From positions 76,573,452 to 76,637,451 of the forward strand of contig CM040424.1 in the NCBI GenBank assembly GCA_022702705.1: a stretch of 64,000 bases of DNA. The letters are read 5' to 3'. Positions 36,993 to 47,737 of this stretch are shown piece by piece; position 1 is the stretch's first letter, and each line of letters opens with the position of its first letter. Source of the DNA: Papilionanthe hookeriana x Papilionanthe teres (taxonomy: Eukaryota > Streptophyta > Magnoliopsida > Asparagales > Orchidaceae). The notes under the pieces were generated by a model. That model saw only the letters and a list, made by a program, of their open reading frames with translations, was not told where the DNA came from and made no database searches. Both the position numbers and the translations under genes were made by a program.

Positions 36993-39900
36993 TTGTGGAT
37001 AGTCTCAAAAATTTGAGGGGCTTTTTGTGTTAAGACACACCTTAGCCTGCGTGAGGGGTGGATAATAAGGCGTAAATCTCATTGCGATTTTTTTTTTTTT
37101 TTTTTTTTGAAGCGTTGATGCTGGCCTCAAGATTTACCTAATATTGCACAATTATAAACATAATTTATTATAATTTTGAATTTTTTTGTTAGTTTTTGTT
37201 TTTTAGTTTATCTTTTTTGCTTTCATAAAATTGATAAATTCAAAGGCTGAATTATTTTATATTCTTTAAATTTTAAATTAATGAATTGCTCTAAATAAAG
37301 CAGTGACTAAGATCGACGTGGATATTATTCATTTAACATGGCGAAATTGTAAATTAAAAAAAAATAATAATATTGTACGTTTCCTTATATATGTTATGTA
37401 CAACAACAATAGCTAGCTTTTATCCCACTAAGTGGGGTCAGTTATATAAATTTTTTTCTCCATTGTGTCTTATTGATTATAATAAATTAATATCATATTT
37501 TATGCAACATGCCCAAGTCTTTTTAGGTCTACCTCTACATTTCTCTTAACATAAGTCAAATCTAAAATATCTACTCTCCTAACAGGGTCATCAGGTGGTT
37601 GACAAGTGCAAGAAATATGTATATTATCTCTAATTTGGAATGTTAGATATCATCTCGTTGTAGTGCTCTTTTAGTAAAAGCAAAAAACATGAACTCAATC
37701 ATAAGAACTAATTTCAAAGAGAAGACGTATACCAACAACTATATATCATCCTGTTATGTCTTCTAAAAAGGCCCAGTGTAAAGTTTAAAGTTACACAATC
37801 AGGTATTGAGAGATTTTCTGCCTGTGTGGTCAGATATAACACTCAAAGCATTTTGAGTTATAAATCTTAGATTCAACAAATTGCCCAAAATAAGAAATAT
37901 CATACAAACATTAGAGTATGTTGTAAGAAGTTGCATATTAACATCATATCATAAAAGCATCAAAGAGCATAACAAGCCAAAATAACTTCAACATAATAAG
38001 TCTCTCTAACCCAATTCCAAAAAGTAAAAAGCATTTCAAACTGTTTGATTTTTATTAGAACAAAGTTCAAACCTTGTTTTGATTGAATCAAGCTCAATTT
38101 TGGGTATGTTCACCTCAGTACTTCGGCTTAATGAGTTTTATGAATACAAGATGTCATCCCTCATTATTGGTAATTAATTTGGTTCAAAATGAACCATCAG
38201 GCATATTTCCCCAAGAAAATAAATAGCAGTTATATTTATCCAATTTTTTGTTATTACGAGGCATACAAAATCAATTTTTTCAATAATAAAAAGGGATTTT
38301 ATTTAATATATTTTATTTATATTTATTTTTTAAAAAATTAACCTAAACACCTAATATGAGGTGCACATCTACAATTTTGAGGTGTTGCATGATAGGTCAT
38401 AATGTGTGAACTCGTCATGGCAAAAGATTCTTAAAGGCATCGAGGAACACCTTGAGATGTGCCCCATATTGTGTAATTTTAAACCATGATCGAAAATAGG
38501 AAAGATCTCTGTAAGTAGTGTAGAACCAAGCCCAATCTCGAGTACAACATAAATCACTATAGAAAAAGGTTTAATTTTTCAAACCTCCTTTACTCGTTCA
38601 ACTTGTGGCTATTTGTCATCTTAATCATACAATTGCGTGTTATTCTTAATAAGCTTCAATTGGGCTTTGACTAATTCTACTAAAGATGTAAACATCATTT
38701 ATATTTAGTTTGGCTTGTTTCTTTGAAAGAAATGCCATGTATAAATACACCCTTGTTATATTTCTTCGAGGCACTTGGCTTTTGACTAGAGTTTATCATC
38801 TCTAATAAGTATTTCTAAATTTATGGAGCATGATATGGTTATAAGTGAAGTGATTGATCATAATACTTATGTATTTGCTGATCATAATGCGATGATCATG
38901 ATTGTTATTTGGTATAATTCTTTTCCTGATTTTTTTGAATAATAAGGTTCTTTTTGTACAATCATTTTCCTGTTTGACAAAGTAATCTGCTTCAATATTT
39001 TTTCAAGAATGTCTTTTCTGTATGATGCATTGATATGTATTTACTCGTATTTGTCAGGGTATTTCCCTCATTGACATTGAAGATTTTTAGAATGGAGTGT
39101 TTAGAATAATTTTAGCTCATCAGTTAAGGCATTCAAAGAAATATTTATTTTCAAATGATTTGGTTGATCTGTTAGAATGGGATGTTGTTTGGATCGAGAG
39201 CAGAGATAGTAAACATCTAAATCCTATAAATAGGGATTTCTTAGGACTATATGACAAACATTAAGGGGACTTAAATCCTAAGAAATAGGGATTTCTTAGC
39301 ACTAAACATGTAGTCCTAAGAAATCCTTATTTATAGGATTTAGATGTTTACTATTAATGAGAAGAAAAATATGACTTTGTAAAAAAGTGATGAATTTTGT
39401 ATTTCACATGAGCACAACACGTGAGAGAAAGGCAACCATCAGCCATAGTTACAATTCCTCTTTGGCTCAACAGCCTTCAACCTTCTCATAGCTCTAGAAC
39501 AAAAGCAGGAATGAACAAGTTAGCCAAAATAATCTGTTCAAGGAAGCAAAAGAAGAAACCCAAATGTCAACCAAAATAAGCCCAAAAGAAGAAGCAACCC
39601 TGCAAAGAAAGCACTCCCAAGCGACATACCAGAGGTAAAGAGGGCTCACTTATGCAAACATTTGTACGACAAATTTACTTCTAGAGGGTATCCATGATAC
39701 AAGAGGTTCCAAGCAAAAGAAGAAGCATGATTTATTTTAGGCATGGAAAGCTATACTGATACATAAAAAAACTGCAAAAGAAGAAAAAATCCAAGATCTC
39801 CAAAGCTATATCAAAGGGTAAGACAAGAAGGTAAAGAAACATTGAAGCAATAGAAAATTTAAATCCCATAGCACAAATGGAGGTAGGCCAAAGGAGGAAA

Positions 39901-42900
39901 GAGAACAATCCTAATAATGCATATGCATAATGCATATCCTTCTAGAATTTGTATTGGGAATATTATATCCAATATTCAAGGAGATGCCCAAACTTCAAGG
40001 CTGTTACCTACAATCATGATTATTTTTATTCCTCTTAGATAAAAGTTTATCACAAAAATTGTATTTTGTATTTGACACATTATATTCATCCAATTAAGAG
40101 AATCCAAAAGAGTTCCACTCCATCTCTTTCTAGTCTTAGTTGGCTCAACTAAAATCTATTACCTCCCAAAATCGACCAGGACTCTCACTCAATTATTAAA
40201 TGCCATCTACCACTTTTGTCTACTACCCTCTGTCTACATTCTCTCTACACCAAAACAAGCACAGAAGGAAGAAGATTGAGTTCAATTAAAGAGAAAAGTC
40301 AACAGATCCAAAGGGAGAATAAAATGAAGAAGACAACAAAGTTAATTATCACATGGCATAAATTAGTTATAATAGGAATAATCACCATTTATTATGATTA
40401 TATATATATATATATATATTATTGAGAACATTCTGCTTTATTGTACTTCATTTAATTTTCTCTTTTTTTCCTATTATAAGCAATATATGCTCGTATCTTA
40501 TAGCAATTAAGTATAAGATGTAGTGCTTTAAAATTCTCTTTCTTCTGATAAAGTATCTAAGCTATCAAGGTTTGCCTTCACCTCCAAACATCTCATTGAT
40601 CTCTTCATTACTGGACAACCTTTCATTTATCCAAGGGTGATTGTGTGGGCAACCTTTTTACGCACTACATTGATGCTCCAGTCAAACTCCCTGAGAAATC
40701 ACTCGATTGATTCTCTTTGAAAATACTCACAATCATGCTTTTTACTAATATCACCATTCAAAGATCTTATCCATGTCTTCTCTAACATGAATCTCATAGC
40801 CAATTTTTTGTGTTGGATTCATATTATTCTCTTTGATGAATCGGACATGTTTTTAAGACATTTTACTCAATCAAACAACAATATAATTAACAATTTCAAC
40901 TCTGATTACTAGTATTGTTAAATTAAACCTTATTTTTTATGACATATTGAGCATGCAAAAGAGTATTATCATTTATAAACTATAACATGACATGACATAA
41001 ATTATTTACAATAGGGTCTATATTGTTATTATTAAGATATTTTCTCATAATGAAGAATCTTCTCTCTTGTATATTCCTTCATTAATCCCTTTTCTTGACT
41101 ACAAATAGGCATTTATATGTTTGCACCTTATAGAAATTTGATTAAAATGGAGTCTTTTAAAGTTCTCTATCATCTTGCAAAGCTAATCCATCTCATTTGT
41201 ACAATTTCAATTGATTTTCTATACCAATCTCCTACTGTACTATTCACACAAAACTTAAACTTTATAATTGGTTATCATATTATTAATTTTCAATATTAAT
41301 ATTATTTACAGTAACCAAGGCTAAACTTACTCATAATGTTGGTCCTTTAAACAAGCAAGCCAATTTAATCACAGCTTGGAGAGTAAGATTCACAAACAGC
41401 CATTGCTCACAATCCTATATTATCATTTTTTATCGATATGATAGCAGATTAAAAATCTAAAAAAAAAGATCATAACCGAAAAGGGCGGTTGGTTTGGGTG
41501 CATAAAAATAAGGGTGAAGGCAATAACTAGAGAAATGGGGAAGAAATTATAGTTGTGGTACAATTATGATGGATTGATATGACTTTGATATCAACTGATA
41601 AAGAAAATCATAATGAAATCAAGTTTTTGAGTCACTCACAAATATTAACATTAGAGAGTGAACAGTGGAGAGTTAGGAGAAAGATACTAGATATAGGATG
41701 TTGCTTAGTAAAGGGAGGTACCCTAGAGAGAGAGAGAGAGGATAAAGTGAATAGAAGAGGAGAGGAAGAGAATGAATCAATCATCCATGCTTTTGATTTC
41801 AATTATAGTATCATCTATGTTGTTCATGCAAGAATATAGAACACTTTATGTAACCTAAAGACTAGTACACCATACATAAAATATACAAGTAACAAGGCAA
41901 AACAACATTAAACAGAATACAAGGAATAAACATTAAACATCAAATAAATATGACATGTTGCATAGCATGATGCTAAGAATAAACACAAAACATGAAATAA
42001 AAATCGCATGCCACCTAAAATGATGCAATACACAAAATCATGATGAGCTCTGGATGACCCTGAACATCAAAGTGGCTTTTAGGTGCGCTTCTCATATTCC
42101 AATATCATCTAAAGATAGCAATAATCCCCTCATTCAAAGGAGAATTTCTCTGATATATTTTTATTTAATTATTTAATAATCACTAAATGACACTACTTGA
42201 ATATTTTAGTACCAAAGTACACCGGAAATAATTGAAATCCACAGTGAATACTTAGAGTAAAAAGTTAACAAACAAGTCAACAAGCATGCTCCACCGATAT
42301 TTAATTGAGACGAAACAAGAACACATAAGAAATTTAGTCAGTTCTATACTTCTATCCATTTCAATACAAACAATTGATTGACCATCTATGAATTACCTTC
42401 CTCATCAGTCATTTGCAACATAAGCAGCACCAACTAATCATACAGATTGCCAACGAATTATTTTATTTTATTATTTTTATTGCTGATCACCGATGATATT
42501 ATGTTTTATGAACAATGGCCACTTTTAACTTATGTATCACCAAGCACAGAGTAATGAAAACCACACTGCATGCCAATCACGGGAAGATTTGAGAGGGGCC
42601 CCAAGGGAGCAGGTGCCCCCTCTAAATTTTTGTGAAATATAAAACTAGCTTCATTTTCCTTTGAAAATGTCTCATTTAAAAGCCCTTAATAACTCAAATA
42701 TATATTCCTCTACAAGCCATTCTAGCGGCATGCAACCTCTCAAGGTCGTTTGGCTTTGATGAAAAGCCAGATTTAAACACCATAAAGAGCAGTTCCCTCA
42801 CCAATGAGGTACTAAATAAATAAATAAAAAAAAAAACCTGGAATGATTTTTTATTAGTTTCCGTGGAGCTTCAGTTGTGGAATTCGAATTTATTTGGGCA

Positions 42901-44156
42901 TTTACATACACACAAGACAATTCCTATATGTTTACATATCTAACACCAAAACTTTACTTTTTACATTCTTACTACCTAAATCGTTTATATCTCATAAAAC
43001 ACACCACCATTTTAACTTAAAAAATCAAATACATCGTTTCATTCATGGCTACGATGGCATGCATGTAAAAATTGAAGGTTAGGTGTTAGATATGTAAATA
43101 AATGGGAGTTGAGTGGTATGTATGTAAATCTTCTTCTTCTATTTGATTTAGTTAATTAGTATTTAGTTAATAATACAAAAAATACTAATTAATTTTAAAA
43201 TTAGATTTTGAGTACACTTTATTTAGATTAATATTGTAAGAATTTTGAAATGAAAATATAAGAATTAATTGAGTACCTTATACATAAAAATATGTATTTC
43301 ACTTCAAAAAAAAGTTAGTGATGATATTTTTGATGTGATTTTAAAGATTAAGTGATGTATATGAAAATATGAAAGTTTAGGTGTTAGAAATATAAAAATA
43401 AAAGCATTGTGTAATATTTATGTGAATGCACAACAAAAAGAGAAAACCCCAGGTCTGAAGGAGAAACTCTTAATGTCCATCTCAATAATGAGTTCATCAA
43501 CCCAAGTGATTAAATGAAATAAAGACAACCTATTAATTTTATTTTTCAGAAGCGACTTGATTGTGCTCCAATTAAATATCGTACTTGTTTAAATGCTTGA
43601 GTTAAATTTGGCAATGCTTCATCCCAAGCCCGAACGAAATACATCGAAGAAATTTTTGAAGAAGTTACTTTGTGCCCCTACTTCGAAAATCTTTTGGCTC
43701 CACCACTGATGACACTCGTATTAGTCTGAAAGGGTTTCAGATCTTCAATAACACAAATAGGAAAAAAAATTCAAGCAATACACGGACAGAATGAACGTAT
43801 TCAACAAATCTCCGGGTCGATCAAAAAAGAATGCAAAAATAACCTACCAGGACATGTCTGATGCAAATGAAACAACATAAGCGTACCCATAAAACAAGAT
43901 GATAGTAGAAAAGTCCTCTACCAGAACCATACGATTCGGCAAACAATCGTAACGCAAGAAAAAAGAGGGAAAACAGATAACCCTTACCTCTAATCCGTCC
44001 TATAAGACACGATTCGAGGGCGAGTCGGGTTGTAAGGGAAGAACTGACCGACATGGGAGAGGGGCCGACGGTCGGATCCCTAGAGAAGTGGGAGACCCCG
44101 GCAGAGATCGGCCTCCACGGCAAAGGAGCGAGACGTTTTCCGGCCGTTCTAAGCAT
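28117..44156 (-). CDS. Rieske iron-sulfur protein, ubiquinol-cytochrome c reductase (complex III)
   Basis: This subunit carries the 2Fe-2S cluster that takes electrons from ubiquinol and passes them to cytochrome c1 in the inner mitochondrial membrane. Two minus-strand exons: 43988-44156 (start ATG at 44156, reading MLRTAGKRLAPLPWRP, a targeting presequence rich in Arg and Ser) and 28117-28760. The junction is GT-AG and joins in phase as IGRIR/AFSSESLVP; the product is 270 residues, usual for plants. Exon 2 has the membrane helix, the family sequence KFVLSMSASKDVLALASLEV, and the cluster boxes CTHLGC (213-218) and CPCHGSH (from 232), all ligands present. Exon 2 read alone looks like a gene without a presequence, but its first 16 codons are intron ending in CTGCAG. 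The 15,227-base intron is full of transposons. An in-frame ATG lies 42 codons upstream, at 44282; the nearer one fits homologues. Confidence 0.92.
29199..31004 (-). mobile_element. 5'-truncated RTE-type LINE with reverse-transcriptase remains
   Basis: About 1.8 kb inside the Rieske intron, flanked by a 16-bp duplication GGCCAAACGCATCCAT (29183-29198 and 31005-31020). Read on the minus strand, 30542-30075 encodes the RT fingers and palm (IFKNKGDAQECANYRGIKLM, then FIDLEKAYDKVPRD), 30147-29836 has the catalytic FADD (near 29989-30000) and the GLHQGSALSPYLF motif, and 29833-29231 is the C-terminal part ending RKRIHVADPT. The three pieces are in different frames or separated by a stop, so it is inactive. 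The 3' end is a (GTT)n tail. The endonuclease half is missing. Confidence 0.92.
31040..31095. mobile_element. partial copy of the foldback MITE found at 39209
   Basis: CATCTAAATCC through ACATTAAGGGGA matches the left arm and part of the centre of the element at 39209-39351; the right arm is missing. Confidence 0.7.
32163..32186. repeat. poly(A) run
   Basis: About 24 A residues in the Rieske intron. No associated element was recognised. Confidence 0.8.
32654..32787. repeat. 67-bp tandem duplication
   Basis: Two adjacent, nearly identical 67-bp units (32654-32720 and 32721-32787), each starting AAAAACATCACACTCTTTAG. A recent local duplication with no function evident. Confidence 0.85.
33746..36888 (-). 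mobile_element. full-length RTE-type LINE (3.14 kb, inactivated)
   Basis: The element is bounded by the 11-bp target duplication TGTGAGGTATA (33735-33745 and 36889-36899). On the minus strand it has a 5' leader, an apurinic-endonuclease domain at 36657-36334 (IRIGSWNIGTLIGK, then ILCIQETKWVGEKAKEIDNL), RT remains with the catalytic box shifted by a one-base deletion, a C-terminal domain at 34378-33771, and a (GTT)n tail at 33746-33762. Endonuclease-RT architecture, length of about 3.2 kb and a simple-repeat tail fit the RTE clade. Frameshifts and stops make it non-autonomous. It is the fullest member of the family in this window and lies in the Rieske intron. Confidence 0.92.
36903..36988. 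repeat. long (AT)n microsatellite
   Basis: About 86 bases of AT repeat directly next to the upstream target duplication of the full-length RTE element. Confidence 0.95.
37401..37612 (-). mobile_element. degenerate RTE 3' fragment
   Basis: About 210 bases similar to the 3' end of the RTE family in minus orientation, with a decayed tail (ACAACAACAATAG at its left end) and many substitutions. It is clearly older than the other copies. Confidence 0.8.
37613..39208. other. Rieske intron sequence without recognised features
   Basis: AT-rich sequence. I recognised no coding exon, RNA gene or repeat here. Confidence 0.5.
39209..39351. mobile_element. foldback MITE with long terminal inverted repeats
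   Basis: The two ends form an almost perfect inverted repeat of about 44 bp (GTAAACATCTAAATCCTATA at the left, its complement ending TTTAGATGTTTAC at the right), flanked by TA on both sides. It is about 143 bp long without coding sequence. The TA target fits Tc1/mariner-type elements, but TA is too short to be sure. A partial copy lies at 31040-31095. Confidence 0.75.
39352..42895. other. Rieske intron sequence, mostly unclassified
   Basis: No gene. It contains a short (AT)n run at about 40401-40418 and AT-rich sequence, with loosely similar stretches near 40440-40560 and 41050-41170. The ORFs here have no recognisable similarity. Confidence 0.4.
42896..43133. mobile_element. palindromic MITE copy G
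   Basis: Full-length copy (GGGCATTTACATACACAC at the left, GAGTGGTATGTATGTAAATC at the right) in the Rieske intron about 850 bases from exon 1. Confidence 0.85.
43288..43431. mobile_element. palindromic MITE copy H (right part, diverged)
   Basis: Centre and right arm remain (TATGTATTTCACTTC, then AAGTTTAGGTGTTAGAAATA). Diverged. Confidence 0.6.
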
Positions 44157-44333
44157 CTTCAACTCCTCTCCTCCTGCACAGAATCGTCGTTCTCCTACTC
44201 GGATGGGAAGAGGTCGGAAGGCTCGACAGGAATTTGGTCGTGAGAGAAGGGTGCGTGCTGCAATAGAGAATCCTGTGGACATTATTCTATTTTACGTAAA
44301 TATATAAATAATTGTCAACAGACGTTTAAAAGA

Positions 44334-44406
44334 GCCGTCTTAGCTCAGCCGGTAGAGCGCATGGCTTTTAACCATGTGGTCGTGGGTTCGATTCCCACAG
44401 ACGGCG
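44334..44406 (+). tRNA. tRNA-Lys (anticodon UUU)
   Basis: A complete 73-base cloverleaf without intron: acceptor stem GCCGTCT/AGACGGC, D stem GCTC/GAGC, anticodon stem CATGG/CCATG around the loop CTTTTAA (anticodon TTT), T stem GTGGG/CCCAC with loop TTCGATT, and discriminator G. Box A and box B are intact and a T run follows within about 12 bases, as expected for RNA polymerase III. It lies 177 bases from the Rieske start codon, in divergent orientation. Confidence 0.97.
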
Positions 44407-44649
44407 TTGCGTTTTTAAAATTATATTGTAATGTTTTATTTAACCTTTGCCTAGTTAAAATATATCTTTTCAGATTATATGAATACGATGGATAATTATT
44501 GAAAAGAAAAGTTCATATTTAAATTACCAATATTTTTACATATCGATAACATAGTAAATATAATATTTAATCTATGAAATTTTAATTATAAAATTTTAAC
44601 TATTTTTTTCCATTTGTGAAACTAATTCATGAACTTTTCAAGTAAAAGT

Positions 44650-45310
44650 TAGTGTTGTCAAAACAAAAAAGTAGGTTGAGTTCAAGTTCTAAGTCTAGAG
44701 AAAATATTACATGGGGAGTCCGCACGTCGGCTGCGTGCGGGGTCCAATGAAATCGCGTCATGTGATGCGTGGCAAAAAAAAAAAAAAAAAATTTTACCCA
44801 CTAACACAGAAAATATTTCCCCGTATTATTCTGTTTTATTCAGGTGTTATTGTGTGTTATTCGGGTGTTATTCTTTTCTGAGAATATTCTCGTGTTATAA
44901 GAACATAATAAAACATGAATAACACACAAGAACACCTGAATAATGTGAAATAACACGTGAGGAATATTTCCTGCATTACTGGGCTACATTTTTTTTTGTC
45001 ACGTGCCACGTGGCGCGATTTCACTAGACTCCGCATGTAGCTCTACGTGCAGAGTCCTGATATAATATTTTCTCCTAAGTCTGACTCAAAAATAATCCAC
45101 AGAAATAATTAATCCGAACTCGAGTCAAATAATAAATGAGCCGAAAATTAAACCAAACACAACCCAACATGTCAATTTTAGATTTTTGGGTTCAAATTGA
45201 ATTCTCTAATCTGAACCGGACAAAAAAAATTTTCAAATCAATCCTAACACAAATTTTTCGAGTCAAATTCAAGTGTTGTTAACATGTCAGGTCAAATTTT
45301 GACACCTCTA
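44650..45310. mobile_element. hAT-like MITE hosting a nested Mutator-like MITE
   Basis: The ends TAGTGTTGTCAAAAC and (reverse complement of the right end) TAGAGGTGTCAAAAT form an imperfect terminal inverted repeat. The flanking 8-mers GTAAAAGT (44642-44649) and TTAAAAGT (45311-45318) match at 7 of 8, fitting a hAT target duplication. Without the nested element it is about 275 bp. No coding sequence. Confidence 0.65.
44698..45074. mobile_element. Mutator-like foldback MITE (377 bp)
   Basis: Terminal inverted repeats of about 85 bp begin GAGAAAATATTA and end TAATATTTTCTC. They are flanked by the 9-mers CTAAGTCTA (44689-44697) and CTAAGTCTG (45075-45083), 8 of 9 identical. Long inverted repeats with a 9-bp target duplication are typical of the Mutator superfamily. 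The centre is itself palindromic (AATAACAC-type blocks). It is nested in the hAT-like element. Confidence 0.8.
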
Positions 45311-45399
45311 TTAAAAGTAGCGCGTGATTAAAATGTTATATTTGAATTTTAGATTCTTAAAATATTATATTTAATATTTTTGATGGTCGACATGCACAA

Positions 45400-46960
45400 A
45401 CCCCTAAATTATTAAAATAACATTAAAATGTTCTTTGGACCTGAAAACAGATAAAAATAAATGGCCATTTGTGACTCTTCTTGGATGAGTTACATTCATT
45501 ACCCAAAAAAACTTAGATACAAAAAATGTTGCGAGGTCTATTCTTCCGAGATACGGTTGTCTTTGCTTTATGGTGTGGATGTCCAAGACGACCATGCCGT
45601 AGCTCAGATGGAGATGTGGAATGGATAATAGTCCATTCCAACAGGGTCCATCAGGGATTGTGGTTTGTCGTCTGACCCTTGATGACAACCAATTTTATTA
45701 AATGAAATGATACCTTTGTTATTTGAAGTTAATTGAGGTACCGAGATAAGGATGTTGGATAAGTGAGGAGACTGCAGGAGTTGAGGACGAAGTAGCTTAT
45801 GCTGAGGAGTGGGGAGATTTCTCTATCCAATGTGTGTGATAGGAAGAGCAGACAAACCTCCTACTATCACTTGCTAATTTCACTCCTACGAAGTTACATG
45901 TTGCAGGTGTTCATTGTTAGAAGTTAGGTGTGATGTAGCACCGGTATCCAGAGTCAATATAGTTGATTTTTGGTTGGTTGCTGCCATGAGAGGTGTATTT
46001 ATTTGGGGTTTGCTAGAGGGGTATGAATCAAAGTTGGTTCTATGCCAGCATATATCAGTGTAGTGTGCCCATATTTCCCACATATTTGACAGATAGTGGT
46101 GTTGCCTGAAGTTCTACAATACCTGCTGGTGTTAATCTGAGCCGCTCCTCTTCGTGATTGACTATCAGAGGTTCTTCCAGGACCTCTGTAAGTGATGCAT
46201 CCTCCTCTTGTTGAGTTGGTGTAGAGAGCAATGGAAGCAACACTAATTTCCTTAACAGTTTCTACGACAAAGTTGTGATCTTTTCACTGCATGGCAGTGA
46301 GTAAAGATCATCAAGCTTGTTTGGTTTGAGTCAGAGTCTAATTGCTATTTTTGAAGAATGATAGGGTGATGGGAGACTAGCGAGGATGTGTATGGTTATA
46401 TCTTGATTGTCAATATGATCCCCAGCAACAACAATGTTATCTACTAGAGACTTGCTCTCTAGTAGATATTGAGATACAAAAATATTTCTCATGAGAATAT
46501 GGTTAAGTTATTTCTCAGTTGGACAACCATGGAACGGTTTGTGGATTGAAACCGCCTTACTATAGTGTTTTGTATTTCATTGGTAGATACCAGATTGATG
46601 ATATATGGCAGAATTGAAGGTGAAATAGTGGAACAGATTGGGGCATAAAGATCTTGATCAATGAGTTGCCAATTAAAATACTGAGGACTTCAGTATGGAC
46701 GTCCATTAGTATTTTGGATTCGAGTAGGTGGACATGTTGAAGAGCCATTTAAGAAAACTTCAAAGCCATTTTACCTGGAACAATTTCTAGAGCTGAGATT
46801 TCTAGGTGGGATACTTTCTAGATGTTAGCTGAATGCTTGCTGTAACCTTAATGTTAGACATAAAAAATTTGAGAGGGGGTACTGGTAAAGTCTGCTAAGT
46901 TAGAAGTAGAAAATGTTTATAATTACCTTGTATGAGAGGAGTTGGACAAATTAGGGAGAA
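45400..46960 (-). mobile_element. decayed Ty1/copia gag-protease fragment
   Basis: On the minus strand, broken frames encode a gag segment (GDHIDNQDITIHILASLPSP near 46400), a degenerate zinc knuckle (CQICGKYGHT, final Cys lost) near 46080, and the aspartic protease signature LTLDTGATSHLTSNNEHL near 45900-45960. No integrase, RT or LTR was recognised, so this is an internal fragment. It lies between the tRNA and the GlyRS gene. Boundaries are approximate. Confidence 0.8.
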
Positions 46961-47247
46961 ATGGAACCGGCAGCAAGAGAAATCAGGGAAACTAGCAGAA
47001 CTGGAATTAATTGTTATACAGCAATTAAAAAATATTAATTTCACATTGAACTTTCATTACAATAGTGCAAATGACAAATAAAGTTCAGAATGTTCAGGAC
47101 CTAATACAGTGCTCCAAAGCTGCAGAGTTAGTTGGGAAATGAAGGAGAGAATACAACCTGTGATGTAGTTCCTAGCCTTAACTACCAAGGGTTGTTACAG
47201 TTCGTTAAACCGACTTTTAAAACCATGCTTACAAATACACATATAAA

Positions 47248-47490
47248 GGGGCATTTAAATGCATACCACCCAATTCTTATGTATTTACATATCTGATACC
47301 TAAACTTATCTTTTTACATTTAGATCACCAAAATCATTCATAACACATCTAAAATACCACCATTTTAACTTTTAAAAAGTGAAATACACCTTTTCATGCA
47401 TATGTAAGATGGCCTATATAAAAAAACTGAAACTTAAGTGCTAAGATATATAAAAACATAGGAATTGAGTGGTATGTATGCAAATCTTCC
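47248..47490. mobile_element. palindromic MITE copy I
   Basis: Full-length copy starting GGGGCATTTAAATGCATACC and ending GCAAATCTTCC, with ATATAAA on both sides as a possible target duplication. It lies about 250 bases downstream of the GlyRS stop codon. Confidence 0.85.
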
Positions 47491-47737
47491 AAATATAAAC
47501 ACACTCACATAAGTTAAAAAGTACATAAAACAAAACCTTTTTAAGTTGCTCAGCTTACTTAACACCCAAAACAAATTACTTGTGTTCAGACATTAAATTA
47601 TAAATTATAACATTACCTAAAAAACATAGATCTGTTTGTTTCACCATGATAAATAATGGATTTATCTTGTTTCGCTATTTCTCATAATCAGTCTGAACCC
47701 TCCCAACTGTAAAAAAGATAGTGTAGGGAGAAAAGTT

